The translations under genes were made by a program, and so were the position numbers. This document shows positions 42,076-51,836 of a DNA stretch of 64,000 bases, in pieces. The stretch's first letter is position 1; every line of letters starts with the position of its first letter. The notes below the pieces were generated by a model, which did no database searches, had not been told where the DNA came from, and worked only from the letters and a program-made list of their open reading frames with translations. The stretch is from Paenibacillus tengchongensis (GTDB taxonomy: Bacteria; Bacillota; Bacilli; Paenibacillales; Paenibacillaceae), in assembly GCF_008973665.1 (NCBI RefSeq), contig NZ_WACP01000001.1, positions 496,001 through 560,000 of the forward strand. Reading direction: 5' to 3'.

Positions 42076-43203
42076 TCAAATAAAAGTTCTTCTGCTGATC
42101 GCATGGTGCTCGCGGCGCAGGAAGGTACTGCGGCTGGCGCGCAGCCGGGCGATCCGTTCCTCCGCCAGGCGGTCAGCCGCCTGGTAAGCAGGGATGCCGG
42201 AATGCTGCGAGATTTCCAGTACCCGGGTAATGCTATCGTAAATTTTGGCGACCTGCTTAAACGCACGGTCTTTATTATAGCCGTTCAGTTCATCGGCAAT
42301 ATTGATGACGCCCCCGGCGTTTATGACATAATCCGGCGCGTATACAATACCCTTCGCATGCAGGGCATCGCCGTGGCGCGGTTCCTTCAACTGGTTGTTC
42401 GCCGCTCCGGCCACTACCTTCGCCTTCAGCAGCGGCAGCGATTCGTCGTTGATCGTCGCGCCGAGCGCGCACGGTGCGTAAATGTCGCAGGCTGCGGAGA
42501 CAATGTCGGCGGGATCGACCGCCTTTGCACCGTAAGCCTCCACCGCACGGCTCACTGCCCCCTTGTTGATGTCGGTTACGATCAAATGCGCCCCCTCTTC
42601 ATGGAGGTATTGGCACAGCGTGAAGGACACATTCCCCACACCCTGTACGGCAACCGTCTTGCCGGCCAGCGAGTCGCTGCCGAAAGCCGCTTTGGCCGCA
42701 GCCTTCATGCCCTGGTAGACGCCGAACGCTGTCGCCGGGGAAGGATTGCCGGAAGAGCCGTAGGTAGCGGAAATCCCCGTCACATAATCCGTTTCCTGAT
42801 GAATAATGTCCATATCCGCTTCCGTGGTGCCGACATCTTCGGCGGTGATATAGCGGCCGTTAAGACCCTGAATGTATCTGCCGAAGGCGCGGAACATCGC
42901 TTCGTTCTTATCCTTCTTCGGGTCGCCGATAATCACGGTCTTTCCTCCGCCCAGGTTAAGGCCCGCCGCCGCATTCTTGTAAGTCATGCCTTTGGCCAGC
43001 CGCAGCGCATCGACTACCGCCTCCTCCTCGGAAGCATAAGTCCACATTCTTGTTCCGCCCAGTGCAGGACCCAGCGTCGTGTCATGAATCGCGATGATCG
43101 CCTTCAGTCCTGAAGCTCTGTCCTGACAAAACAACAGCTCTTCGTAATCGTCCCGTTCCATTGCCGCAAAAATTTCCATCGGTTTCATTTCTCCTGTCTC
43201 CAT
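42076..43203 (-). CDS. Leucine dehydrogenase (Glu/Leu/Phe/Val dehydrogenase family)
   Basis: 375 residues from ATG 43203 (GGAG six bases upstream; a later ATG at 43179 matches the family N-terminus MEIF...ME.DDYE). [10 protein letters not shown], the catalytic-Lys segment [16 protein letters not shown] and the NAD loop [10 protein letters not shown] are present. It deaminates branched-chain amino acids to 2-oxo acids with NAD. Transcribed alone. Confidence 0.93.
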   Translation of the reverse strand: METGEMKPMEIFAAMERDDYEELLFCQDRASGLKAIIAIHDTTLGPALGGTRMWTYASEEEAVVDALRLAKGMTYKNAAAGLNLGGGKTVIIGDPKKDKNEAMFRAFGRYIQGLNGRYITAEDVGTTEADMDIIHQETDYVTGISATYGSSGNPSPATAFGVYQGMKAAAKAAFGSDSLAGKTVAVQGVGNVSFTLCQYLHEEGAHLIVTDINKGAVSRAVEAYGAKAVDPADIVSAACDIYAPCALGATINDESLPLLKAKVVAGAANNQLKEPRHGDALHAKGIVYAPDYVINAGGVINIADELNGYNKDRAFKQVAKIYDSITRVLEISQHSGIPAYQAADRLAEERIARLRASRSTFLRREHHAISRRTFI

Positions 43204-43421
43204 ACTAGTCTCCATACTATATGTTACGTTTCATAACAAAGCTAGTATACCGGGTGCGGATTGTCAATGCCATATGTCCTTTCATCCAGGACATTTCATT
43301 AAGTTTCCCCGCCAAACCAACACGAACTTCACCATGAATGTAAACCCTCTGACTAGCCAACTGCCTTCTTCCCATAGTGTAGCAGAAAGCGCCGCAATTC
43401 CAAAAATCGTCTCCTTGAAAC
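43204..43421. other. Intergenic stretch, no gene seen
   Basis: The DNA upstream of the leucine dehydrogenase gene holds no plausible gene; the plus-strand open frame through it lacks a ribosome binding site. Confidence 0.5.
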
Positions 43422-43465
43422 AAAAAGACTCCGCCGGCATCACCCTGAGGGATGCGACGGAGTCT
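43422..43465 (-). terminator. Intrinsic terminator of ppaC
   Basis: AGACTCCGTCGCATC and GATGCCGGCGGAGTCT form a stem followed by TTTTTG on the minus strand, 45 bp after the pyrophosphatase stop. Confidence 0.9.
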
Positions 43466-43509
43466 GCCCGCGCGAAGCGGCTTGTTATCCTAAATATCCA
43501 AGCAGCGGA

Positions 43510-44442
43510 TTAGAGCTTGGCAATCGTCTCGGTAAGCACCGGTACGATTTGCGACTTCCGGGACACTACGCCCTTCAGCAGCGCTTTGTTGTCATCCAGC
43601 TTCACATTGTAAGCCTCCTCCACCGCTCCGGCGATGCGGCCCAGAGCCAGACCGACGGAATCGTTGTTCAGAATATCAGTAACGACGAACAGGAACAGAT
43701 CGAGACCCTTCTCGTCGATGATCGCGCTGAGCGCTGTCTCCAGTTCAGCCTGCTTGGAGAGCACATCATTCACGTCCACGGCATTGACCTGGGCAATCTC
43801 CACCTTGTGGCTGCCCATCGTGAACTCTTTGGCGTCAAGGGAGATCAGCTGGGCAATCGATTTGTCGCTGAGATCGGCGCCGGCTTTAAGCATAGCCAGC
43901 CCGTAGGTATCGGCATCGACACCGGCGATTTCAGCCAGCTCGCGCGCAGCCGCCACATCCTGCTCGGTGCAGGTAGGCGATTTGAACAGCAGGGAATCGG
44001 AAATGATTGCGGACAACAGCAGGCCGGCGGTCTCTTTGGATACGGCAACGCCATTTTCCTTGTACAGCTTATTCAGGATTGTAGCTGTGCAGCCAACCGG
44101 CTCCGCACGGTAGTACAGCGGATGGGCCGTTTCAAAGTTCGCGATGCGGTGATGGTCGATAACCTCAACGACGCGGACCTGGTCGATATCGCTTGCGCTT
44201 TGCTGGCGCTCATTGTGGTCCACCAGAATAACCTGCTTGGCTTCGGCGGCCACCTGCTCGACCAGGCGGGGCGCTTCTACGCCGAAATATTCAAGCGCAT
44301 ATTGGGTTTCGCCGTTGATTTCACCCAGACGGACCGGCTCGGCATCCCAGCCCAGCTCTTTCTTCAGCGCAGCATAGGCGATTGCCGAACAGATCGTATC
44401 CGTATCCGGATTTTTGTGTCCAAACACCAGTGTTTTTTCCAT
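43510..44442 (-). CDS. ppaC: Manganese-dependent inorganic pyrophosphatase (DHH family II)
   Basis: 310 residues from ATG 44442, with AAGGAG seven bases upstream. Metal motifs [14 protein letters not shown] and VIDHHRI define the DHH domain; the C-terminal DHHA2 domain has SRKSQIVP. It hydrolyses pyrophosphate in the cytoplasm, pulling biosynthetic reactions such as sugar-nucleotide synthesis forward. Confidence 0.95.
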   Translation of the reverse strand: MEKTLVFGHKNPDTDTICSAIAYAALKKELGWDAEPVRLGEINGETQYALEYFGVEAPRLVEQVAAEAKQVILVDHNERQQSASDIDQVRVVEVIDHHRIANFETAHPLYYRAEPVGCTATILNKLYKENGVAVSKETAGLLLSAIISDSLLFKSPTCTEQDVAAARELAEIAGVDADTYGLAMLKAGADLSDKSIAQLISLDAKEFTMGSHKVEIAQVNAVDVNDVLSKQAELETALSAIIDEKGLDLFLFVVTDILNNDSVGLALGRIAGAVEEAYNVKLDDNKALLKGVVSRKSQIVPVLTETIAKL

Positions 44443-44544
44443 TTCCAATCTCCTTACTTTGTTTTTTGTGAGAATAATATACCATACATTGATAGAGACA
44501 AGCCAGAATCGATTCTAAGCAACTGCGCACCGGATAAGCAGCCA

Positions 44545-45174
44545 TCAACTCTCCGACCAGGTAACGGTAAAGATATTGTAGCCCGGACGGGCCGTCGAAG
44601 GCTTGCCGGTAATCGAGACCGGGCTGGTGCCGCCGAGCCGGCCGGTGATCTTGACCGTCGTTGCCGTCACCGTCTGCGAAGCATTGTCAAGCCGCTTGAT
44701 GCGTGCATACTCGCCGTACACGAAGCCCATGGTCGTCAGTGATTCCTGGGTGGAATAGGAGAACGCCGCTTTCTTCACGCCGCCCTCATCGGTATCGACA
44801 GTGGTGGCAATAACGGCATCCGCCGGAATCGGAAAATCCTTCGGCAGATTGACCGGGCGCTCGGTGCTTTCCACCGGCGCCGCTGAACCGCTGCCGATCC
44901 GCACTTTATAATTGGCCGCGTCGTACGTAATCGGCACATCCAGCGCGTCCGCTACCGAACGGACCGGCAGATAGGTCAGACCTTCGTAGGTGATCGGGCG
45001 CAGCGTCTTGCCGTTGCCGTCCCTCAGCCAGTAAGGCGAGCCGTTCACCTCCACGCCGATGCTGTTATTCAGGTAAGCCTTAATCTGCTGGAGGTTCGCA
45101 CCGGCATATACGCCGGCCGAGCCAGTCGTCAACATTCCTGCGGCTACTGCCGCAATCAGCCATTTTCGCTTCAT
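44545..45174 (-). CDS. Secreted stalk-domain (copper-amine-oxidase-N-like) protein
   Basis: 209 residues. Signal peptide 1-25, then a copper amine oxidase N-terminal-like domain (about 30-92: VEVNGSPYWLRD, LTYLPVRSVADALD). The C-terminal 110 residues are beta-rich and unassigned. This domain is common in Paenibacillus surface proteins and is thought to be structural. Confidence 0.8.
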   Translation of the reverse strand: MKRKWLIAAVAAGMLTTGSAGVYAGANLQQIKAYLNNSIGVEVNGSPYWLRDGNGKTLRPITYEGLTYLPVRSVADALDVPITYDAANYKVRIGSGSAAPVESTERPVNLPKDFPIPADAVIATTVDTDEGGVKKAAFSYSTQESLTTMGFVYGEYARIKRLDNASQTVTATTVKITGRLGGTSPVSITGKPSTARPGYNIFTVTWSES

Positions 45175-45285
45175 TCAGATCCTCTCCCATGTATAAATAT
45201 AATGATTGCAAGGTTGCTATATATTTAACACGGAGAGCCTAATTCAACTCAAAGGGTCCCGCAAAGCCATGCTCACCTGCTTCCT

Positions 45286-45969
45286 CTAACGGACGATATC
45301 CGGCAAGTCGCCCAGGTCGCGGATTTCATAGGTCGGACGGAGGCCCAGCTCATTGGGCCGGCCCAGCGGATTGAACCAGCAGGTGTCGATGCCGTAATTG
45401 ATCCCGCCCTGAATGTCCGAGGTCAGGGAGTCACCGACGATCAGCACCTTGCTTTTGTCATGGATGCCCAGCTTGGCAAAGGCATAATCGAAGATACCCC
45501 GTTCCGGCTTCTGGCTGCCCGCTTCCTCTGAGATGATGATGTGCTCGAACGTATCCGCCAGCGGCGAGCCCTGGATTCTGGACAACTGTACATCCTTGAT
45601 TCCGTTGGTGATGATGGCCAGCCGGCAGTCACCAAGTTGTCCGCACAGCTCTGCAGCCCCCTGGATCAGATAGGTGCCTTCGCCCAGGAAGCGCAGATAG
45701 GCCTCGCTGAACGCCCCCGGATCATACTCCAGCCCATGGCGGGCGAACAGCCGGTTGAACCGTTCCACCCGCAGAACCGCCGAGGTAATCCGCCCCTTCT
45801 CCAGGTCCTTCCACAGCGCCTGATTAATTTCCTTGTAGCTTGCGGCATATTCCTCCGCTCCAGTGGGAAGCCCGAACTGTGCAAATACACTGTAGAACGC
45901 ATTGCTTTCGGCCATACCGTAGTCAAACAAGGTATCGTCGGCATCGAACAAAATCACTTCATACTTCAT
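45286..45969 (-). CDS. HAD-superfamily noncanonical pyrimidine nucleotidase (YjjG type)
   Basis: 227 residues from ATG 45969; the longer frame is rejected because AGGG is correctly placed for MKYEVILFDADDTLFDYG. The HAD motifs are FDADDTLFD (nucleophile Asp), AIITNG, KPERGIFDYA and VGDSLTSDIQGG. Dephosphorylates nucleotide monophosphates including damaged pyrimidines. Confidence 0.88.
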   Translation of the reverse strand: MKYEVILFDADDTLFDYGMAESNAFYSVFAQFGLPTGAEEYAASYKEINQALWKDLEKGRITSAVLRVERFNRLFARHGLEYDPGAFSEAYLRFLGEGTYLIQGAAELCGQLGDCRLAIITNGIKDVQLSRIQGSPLADTFEHIIISEEAGSQKPERGIFDYAFAKLGIHDKSKVLIVGDSLTSDIQGGINYGIDTCWFNPLGRPNELGLRPTYEIRDLGDLPDIVR

Positions 45970-46096
45970 ATGTATTCCCTGCTCCTCTTCTCTCGCGTCG
46001 ACAAGTGCTGTCGATCTGCGGTATAATTTGAACAGCCGTCCGGCATTGCGGGCGGGTAGGTCATGCGTAAATTCTGTAACGCAAAAAACAACGGTG

Positions 46097-47065
46097 GTGA
46101 TTGTCATTTTATACGTTTTATCGTTTGTTGTGTCATTTTTAATTGTTTATTTGCTGATTCCCCCGCTCGGCCGTCTGGCGTTCCGGCTTGATTTTGTGGA
46201 CAGGCCGCGGCAGGATACTGAACGCAAGATACACCGGGAACCGATTCCGCTTACCGCAAGCTACGCGATCTTTATCGGCTTCTTCATTACATACCTGCTG
46301 TTCGCCCGCGATTTCTCGCTGGAGACGCTGGCGTTATTCGCCGGGGGTGTGCTTCTGCTGACCATAGGCACCATTGACGACTGGTACAAGACCAAAGGCA
46401 AGGATTTCCCGGCGCTGCCCAAATTCATCGTGCAGATTACCGCTGCTGTCCTGGTCTTTCTGTCCGGCAATGCGTTTACCGGATTTATTAACCCCTTCTC
46501 CGGAGACTATATTTCCCTGCCGGTGATTCTGCAATTCATCCTGACGATCGTGTGGATCTTCGGGGTGACGACGGTCATTAACTTCTCGGACGGAATGGAC
46601 GGGCTGGCCGGCGGGCTTACCGCCATTTCGGCCGTCACACTGTTCATCGTCGCCCTGGCCAAAGGACAATCGCCATCGGCGATGATGGCCATTACGCTCG
46701 TAGGCGTTACGCTGGCTTACCTGCGTTACAACAAAGCCCCGGCGAAGATCTTCATGGGCGATGCCGGCGCGACCTTCCTCGGCTTCATTCTGGCCGTTAT
46801 TGCGCTGGACGGCGCATTCAAGCAAGCTACAGTGCTGTCGCTGTTCATTCCGATTCTTGCACTGGGCGTACCGATCTTCGACAACATCTTCGTGGTTGTC
46901 AAACGGTTCCTTAAGGGCCAGGCTATCTATCAGGCGGACGCCACACAGGTTCATTACCGCCTGCTGAAGGCCGGATTGAACCAGAAGCAGGTTGTTGCCG
47001 TACTGTATCTGGTCAGCGTCTGCCTGTCGCTGTCCTCTATTATATTGCTGCTGATTGAAACCTAA
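46097..47065 (+). CDS. TagO/WecA-like undecaprenyl-phosphate GlcNAc-1-phosphate transferase
   Basis: About 322 residues, with a GTG at 46097 proposed because the protein then begins at the same point as Bacillus TagO. The site upstream is weak, so the start is uncertain. Around 10 helices carry TIDDWYK, NFSDGMDGLAGG and FMGDAGATFLGF (the Asp and His-type catalytic loops of the MraY/WecA family). An oddity is EPIPLTASYAIF where relatives have a P-R-x-G-G-I/L segment. It starts a lipid-linked polymer, probably wall teichoic acid. Confidence 0.85.
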   Translation: MIVILYVLSFVVSFLIVYLLIPPLGRLAFRLDFVDRPRQDTERKIHREPIPLTASYAIFIGFFITYLLFARDFSLETLALFAGGVLLLTIGTIDDWYKTKGKDFPALPKFIVQITAAVLVFLSGNAFTGFINPFSGDYISLPVILQFILTIVWIFGVTTVINFSDGMDGLAGGLTAISAVTLFIVALAKGQSPSAMMAITLVGVTLAYLRYNKAPAKIFMGDAGATFLGFILAVIALDGAFKQATVLSLFIPILALGVPIFDNIFVVVKRFLKGQAIYQADATQVHYRLLKAGLNQKQVVAVLYLVSVCLSLSSIILLLIET

Positions 47066-47153
47066 AATACCTGTGATTACAAAGGGGTGTCCCAAAAGTA
47101 GTTTTCACTCTACTTAAGACAGCTCATTGAGAAAAAATGGGTCGTAAAAAATA

Positions 47154-47196
47154 GCCGAGCAGTCATTCTCCTGTTATAGGAGAATGACTGCTCGGC
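47154..47196. repeat. 43-nt perfect hairpin, copy 1
   Basis: GCCGAGCAGTCATTCTCCT pairs with its complement around GTTAT. An identical copy lies at 47366-47408, 212 bp away. Confidence 0.9.
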
Positions 47197-47365
47197 CAGG
47201 CTGTCGAGAAACCCCCTGTTTTTTTGCAGGGGGTTTAAAACTGTCTTGGTGGTCTAAAAAACAGGGTCCTCAGAGCGTTTTAAATCGATTTTTGATTAGA
47301 GAGTTGAGTCTCCCCACATAAAAATAGAAGTGTCGAAAAGTCCCCTGGACTTTCTCGACACTCTG

Positions 47366-47408
47366 GCCGAGCAGTCATTCTCCTGTTATAGGAGAATGAC
47401 TGCTCGGC
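47366..47408. repeat. 43-nt perfect hairpin, copy 2
   Basis: Identical to copy 1. Between the copies lie two further inverted repeats (ACCCCCTG...CAGGGGGT at about 47212-47235 and GTGTCGA...TCGACAC at about 47332-47362). Confidence 0.9.
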
Positions 47409-47432
47409 GTTTTTGCTCTACTGCAGCTTGTT

Positions 47433-48370
47433 TTATAAGATTGTGGGCAAGGTATCCGTCGTAATTTGGTGGACCGCATAGGCTAAGATGAAATGGTTCT
47501 CGGTGCCAAACTGCACATTGTATCCGGTTTGAGCTGGCCGTTTCGCATGTGGTCTTCCTTCATCCGCATGAAGGTTGCATCCGAGTCCGTCTTGCTGAAG
47601 CTGTTCCTGTCCCCCAAGCAGCCTTTGGTACTGCTCATACTTCAGCAGCCTGGGTAGCAAATCCTTACGAAGCTTCCGTACGGCTTTCTTCAGGAGCTTG
47701 TCTTGGGGGTTTTCCAGCAGTTGCGACTCCAGGGCCTGAGTCATTTGTTCCAGTTTCTCACGGCTCATCTCGGTGGACTCGTCAAGTTCGCTCAGGTCCT
47801 GGCCACGGTGTTCTTGCTCTTCTTGTTTCTCTGAGGTCTCAATATGTCTGCAAACAATGCATCTACCTTTTCTTGGAGCTTGGCCTTATGCTTACTAACC
47901 GCTTTGCCCCACACGAAGGTGTACCGATTGGCATTGGCCTCGATCTTGGTACCATCCACGAAGTAATGTTCTAAGGAGATGTACTTTTCATCGGCGAGAA
48001 ATTGAAGTGCGGAGAATATAGTTTCGAGGACGTCTTTCATCCGCTCAGAACGGAAACGGTTAATGGTGCGAAAGTCCGGACATTGCCGGCCGACCAGCCA
48101 CATGAAAGGCATGTTTTCCCGGACCGCTTTGGCTATTTGCCGGGAGGAGTAAATACGCTGTGTGTAGGCGTAAATAATGACTTTGGTGAGCATTTTGGGA
48201 TGGTAGCTGTCGCGGCCACCGCCAGGGTATGCTGCGTCGAAGATGGCGTCGTCGAGCCGGTTAATGGCGGCGTTCACAACACGGACAAGGTGGTTTTGTG
48301 GAATATATCTTCTTCCAAGTCCATTGGCAAGCAAAGTTTCTACACTAATAGGAGCTGTTCCCCTGGGCCG
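47433..48370 (-). pseudogene. IS1182-family transposase, frameshifted and truncated
   Basis: The N-terminal part (to about 47805) contains HLVRVVNAAINRLDDAIF, YHPKMLTKVIIYAYTQ and YFVDGTKIEANAN, diagnostic of IS1182 transposases. The frame then shifts near 47800, again near 47650, and again near 47530 before [20 protein letters not shown]; the C-terminal third is missing. The native start is also lost, where the 52-bp array begins. The element cannot move by itself. Confidence 0.85.
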
Positions 48371-48373
48371 GCA

Positions 48374-48841
48374 GCAGCATATTGTATTCGATTTTTCGCA
48401 TACAATTGCCCCGCTCACCCTCGAAGCAGCATATTGTATTCGATTTTTCGCATACAATCGCCCCGCTCATCCTCGCAGCAGCATATTGTATTCGATTTTT
48501 CGCATACAATTGCCCCGCTCACCCTCACAGCAGCATATTGTATTCGATTTTTCGCATACAATGGCCCCGCTCACCCTCGAAGCAGCACATTGTATTCGAT
48601 TTTTCGCATACAATTGCCCCGCTCACCCTCACAGCAGCATATTGTATTCGATTTTTCGCATACAATTGCCCCGCGCACCCTCGCAGCAGCATATTGTATT
48701 CGATTTTTCGCATACAATTGCCCCGCGCACCCTCGCAGCAGCATATTGTATTCGATTTTTCGCATTCAATTGCCCCGCTCACCCTCGCAGCAGCATATTG
48801 TATTCGATTTTTCGCATACAATTGCCCCGCGCACCCTCCGA
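48374..48841. repeat. Nine tandem 52-bp units, each with a hairpin
   Basis: Units start at 48374, 48426, 48478, 48530, 48582, 48634, 48686, 48738 and 48790, exactly 52 bp apart, with only scattered substitutions. Each holds ATTGTAT-T-CGA-TTTT-TCG-C-ATACAAT, a 10-bp near-perfect hairpin, then a GC-rich spacer GCCCCGCTCACCCTCGCAGC. The 'spacers' are conserved too, so it is not CRISPR. The 52-bp period leaves several frames open on both strands, giving spurious ORFs. Confidence 0.95.
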
Positions 48842-49049
48842 ATCCGGCGTCAGCGTGCTCTAATGTCCTGGCGCTGGACCGCTCAGGGTTCATTCAGCAC
48901 GGCGCTCTCACCATTGCTCATATCCATAATGACGGAGCTTAGTCCCTCCCCTTCCCAGCCGCTATGTCCCCTGCAAACCTAAGAGCACCTGCAGATCTTG
49001 TAGACACCGCGGCAGAGGCTACTAACATCAGGCCGTAAAACCAAACTTT

Positions 49050-49096
49050 AAATACACCGCTAAGGAACCCTTGAACCTAAGCGGTGTATTTTTTTG
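49050..49096 (+). terminator. Terminator-like hairpin near the right IS end
   Basis: AATACACCGCT pairs with AGCGGTGTATT, followed by a run of T. It lies just inside the right inverted repeat. Confidence 0.7.
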
Positions 49097-49238
49097 TACC
49101 CGGGTCGATATAGCTTGTGTTTTGGGACACCCGCTTTTGCCGTTGCTGTTCTATTTTCCATTCCGATGCTGAACTGGTCCCGCAACGGCTATGCTGCCGG
49201 AAGCGCAAGCTGATCCCAAGCGCTGCCGCATGACCTTC

Positions 49239-49754
49239 TCATATCTGTTCTCTGATCGAATCGGACAGCTGCCGGTAAATCCCCACAATTCTTTCCATCG
49301 GCATCCGCACCAGCCCGCTGGAAGACGGGGCGACAAATTCGCGCACGCCGTCGACAACCGGCTCCCCTTCCTGAAACCCCCACTCCGCCTTCGGCCTGCG
49401 GCTATATTCTGTATACACGCCCTTGCCGACAAAGCAGGCAACTTCCGGCCGGTAGCGGGCCAGCTTGGCGCGCAGCAGCTCCCGTCCCTCCGCATACTCC
49501 CCCCGCGTAATATCCTCCGCTCCGACCGTTGGCCGGGCAACGATATTTGTAAACCCGTAGCCCAGCTTCAGCAGCTCGCCGTCCTCGGAAGCGCTGTACA
49601 GGCGCGGTGTCAGTCCCGAATTGTGCAGAATGCGCCAGAAATTGTTGCGCGGGTTGGCATAATGGTGTCCCAGCTCGCCGGAGCGGATGCTCGGATTAAA
49701 CCCGATGAAGACAATGGTAAGCCCGTGGTCCAGATGATCCGGCACTTCGTTCAT
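49239..49754 (-). CDS. mug: Mug/TDG-type mismatch-specific uracil DNA glycosylase
   Basis: 171 residues from ATG 49754 (GGGAGGAGAG four bases upstream). IGFNPSIRSGELGHHYANP and the FWRILHNSGL following it are the family 2 UDG motif, with the Asn that activates water in NPS. PSSSGLVRMP is the second motif. Removes uracil or thymine from mismatches with G. Confidence 0.92.
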   Translation of the reverse strand: MNEVPDHLDHGLTIVFIGFNPSIRSGELGHHYANPRNNFWRILHNSGLTPRLYSASEDGELLKLGYGFTNIVARPTVGAEDITRGEYAEGRELLRAKLARYRPEVACFVGKGVYTEYSRRPKAEWGFQEGEPVVDGVREFVAPSSSGLVRMPMERIVGIYRQLSDSIREQI

Positions 49755-49826
49755 AAAGCTCTCCTCCCATTCTCCGGGGCGCGGCGCCGGACAAGTCATT
49801 CCGCCGTGCCTTCCGGGGGCCGGGGC

Positions 49827-51836
49827 TCAGCTTCCCGCAAAGAGCGCCCGGATCGCCGGCGTCGCGTCCTCCCCGGATATCGACAGATAGGTTCCGTAAT
49901 CGTTGGCGTATTTTATATTAACCACATATTCCCCGCTTACGCCGCTAAAATTACGCTGATGGTCGAGTATATCGGCAATGACCGCCGCATCCGTCGTGAG
50001 AACGGTCTGCTTCTCGCTTCTTGCCAGCGCAAAGCAGTCGTCCAGATTATCTTTCTGCGCCTCACTCAGCTTGCTGAAGAAATCATTATTTATAATTTCC
50101 ACAGACTCCACTTCACTGGGCAGGGTGCGTATTTTGTCCGCATAGCCCTTGTGTTCCATCCATTGATCCAGTTCTTCATAATAAGGATACCAGTCATAAT
50201 TATAATAAATCTGATAACCGGTATCATCCGGCTTGGCAATGGTTTGAATCGAGGCCCGCGGCATAATTCCTGAATGTTGCTCATCAAAGGACAGGGTCAT
50301 GATTTCACGCTCCAGAATTCCTTTCAGCTCCGCGATCTCTGCGGGATCGGAAACATTGAACACCTTATCCATATTACTGAACCGGAAGCTCTCCACTTCG
50401 CCGCCGAGTCCGAACACCATAAACTGCTTGCGTTTAAAGTCCGCGCTCTCCATGACCGCCTTCATCTCCGGTTCAAAGCCCGCCACGGGAATCCAGTAAT
50501 TACGGATAAGCTTCCGCCCGCTCTCCAGTTCATAGGCGATCGTAAAATATCTGCTGCCGCTGTAGCTGTACCGCTCCATCTCTTCAGGCTTAGGCTGAGC
50601 GGTTACCAGCGACTGATGCAGCAGGCGGACTGCCGCAATATAATCCTTGTCCCCGGCAAAAGCCCCCTCCGCCCTCGCCAAGGCATCCTGCGGATTGCCG
50701 CCCGTCTCAAACATCCGGTAGTGATCGCCAGCGTATACCCCCACAATGCGGTCGGCAGCCGGCACCCGCTTCTCGTAACCGGACAACCCGCTTACCGGAA
50801 TGTAGATAATAAGACCGAGCGCAGCGGCATAAACCGCAAATTCAACAATGGTCTTGCGGGAAACAATATGCCAGGATTTGCGGATGACCATCTCCGCGGC
50901 GATATAGCCGATGAGCGCTCCCAGAATATAACCGGAGATTGTCCAGCCCATACGACCATTCTGCACACTGGCGAAGTAAGCGCCGGAAATCAGCATCGCA
51001 CACAGCATTACCCCTGCTTTAAACAGCGGGTTAAAATAGGTGAAGGCCAGCGCATACCCTGTCTTCTCGGCATGGCGTCTGCGGTAAAGAAGGAAGGAAA
51101 GCCCGGCGAATACTGCACTGAGCGCCGCGTAAATCCCTATTTCCGTCAAGCTGAAGGGATCGACGCTGATGTCCATCAGCTTGAATACCGGCGACCAGTT
51201 GTCTACCCTGCCCAAATATCCATTATCGGGATACCCGTATAAATATCTGTTAAAATGCTGGCTTACCAGCAGCAGCAATGCGGCGGGAAGCATCAGCAGA
51301 ATGTAAATGACGATTCCCTGAAGCACCGTCTGTCCTGTGCAGATGCCGATGAATATACCGAATACATAGAAGAATAAGGTGATGACACTGACGCTCAGGC
51401 ACCACATCCATACTTCTTCACCCTGATAGGCGAAGGCATTGCTCTCCAGCGGCAGCAGGACCGCGGCCAGGATAGCGTTCAGCCAGACCGGCACCAGCAG
51501 AAGCACCCCTCCGCTGAGCAGCTGCTCACCCAGCAGCCGTTCCCGGCGCAGCGGCAGGCTGTGCCATAAGTCCGACGGCTGCCTGGCCTGCAGATAGCGG
51601 AACTGGAACAATGCGGCGGCAACCGGCAGCGTAAGGATGAACAGCATCTGCACATTTCCGGCAATGTCGAACAGGCTGTCGACCGTCAGCGGCGGCTGAT
51701 CCTCCCTTCTGCCCAGAAGCATTTGCAGGGGAACGGAAAAGAACATTCCCAGCGTATACATTATTCCGATCCAGCCATGCTGGCGCATATTCTGGCGGAA
51801 GATCCCGCCGTTAAAGAAGAATCGGCTGCGCATCAT
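49827..51836 (-). CDS. ABC transporter permease with large extracytoplasmic region
   Basis: 669 residues from ATG 51836 (GGGGGA eight bases upstream). Six or more N-terminal helices (about 20-340), then one helix (about 310-330) and a 300-residue C-terminal soluble region without recognised domain. It overlaps the ATPase gene by 26 bp, so the two form one transporter. Resembles the YtrC/D-like permeases of GntR-controlled cell-envelope ABC systems. Confidence 0.82.
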   Translation of the reverse strand: MMRSRFFFNGGIFRQNMRQHGWIGIMYTLGMFFSVPLQMLLGRREDQPPLTVDSLFDIAGNVQMLFILTLPVAAALFQFRYLQARQPSDLWHSLPLRRERLLGEQLLSGGVLLLVPVWLNAILAAVLLPLESNAFAYQGEEVWMWCLSVSVITLFFYVFGIFIGICTGQTVLQGIVIYILLMLPAALLLLVSQHFNRYLYGYPDNGYLGRVDNWSPVFKLMDISVDPFSLTEIGIYAALSAVFAGLSFLLYRRRHAEKTGYALAFTYFNPLFKAGVMLCAMLISGAYFASVQNGRMGWTISGYILGALIGYIAAEMVIRKSWHIVSRKTIVEFAVYAAALGLIIYIPVSGLSGYEKRVPAADRIVGVYAGDHYRMFETGGNPQDALARAEGAFAGDKDYIAAVRLLHQSLVTAQPKPEEMERYSYSGSRYFTIAYELESGRKLIRNYWIPVAGFEPEMKAVMESADFKRKQFMVFGLGGEVESFRFSNMDKVFNVSDPAEIAELKGILEREIMTLSFDEQHSGIMPRASIQTIAKPDDTGYQIYYNYDWYPYYEELDQWMEHKGYADKIRTLPSEVESVEIINNDFFSKLSEAQKDNLDDCFALARSEKQTVLTTDAAVIADILDHQRNFSGVSGEYVVNIKYANDYGTYLSISGEDATPAIRALFAGS

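Larger units (their letters stand above)
47085..49132 (-). mobile_element. Decayed IS1182-type element
   Basis: Terminal inverted repeats GGGTGTCCCAAAA (47085-47097) and TTTTGGGACACCC (49120-49132) bound about 2.05 kb. Inside are remnants of an IS1182 family transposase, two identical hairpins and a nine-unit tandem array. No clear target-site duplication is visible. Confidence 0.75.

Noticed and set aside
48374..48841. CRISPR array
   Set aside because: The segments between the hairpins are as conserved as the hairpins, so there are no unique spacers; no cas genes are nearby.
48002..48982. Repetitive proteins with repeated SHTIAP/FAYNCPAHP or MRKIEYNM units
   Set aside because: These frames arise because a 52-bp period cycles through all frames without a stop; no ribosome binding site and the same DNA is open on both strands.
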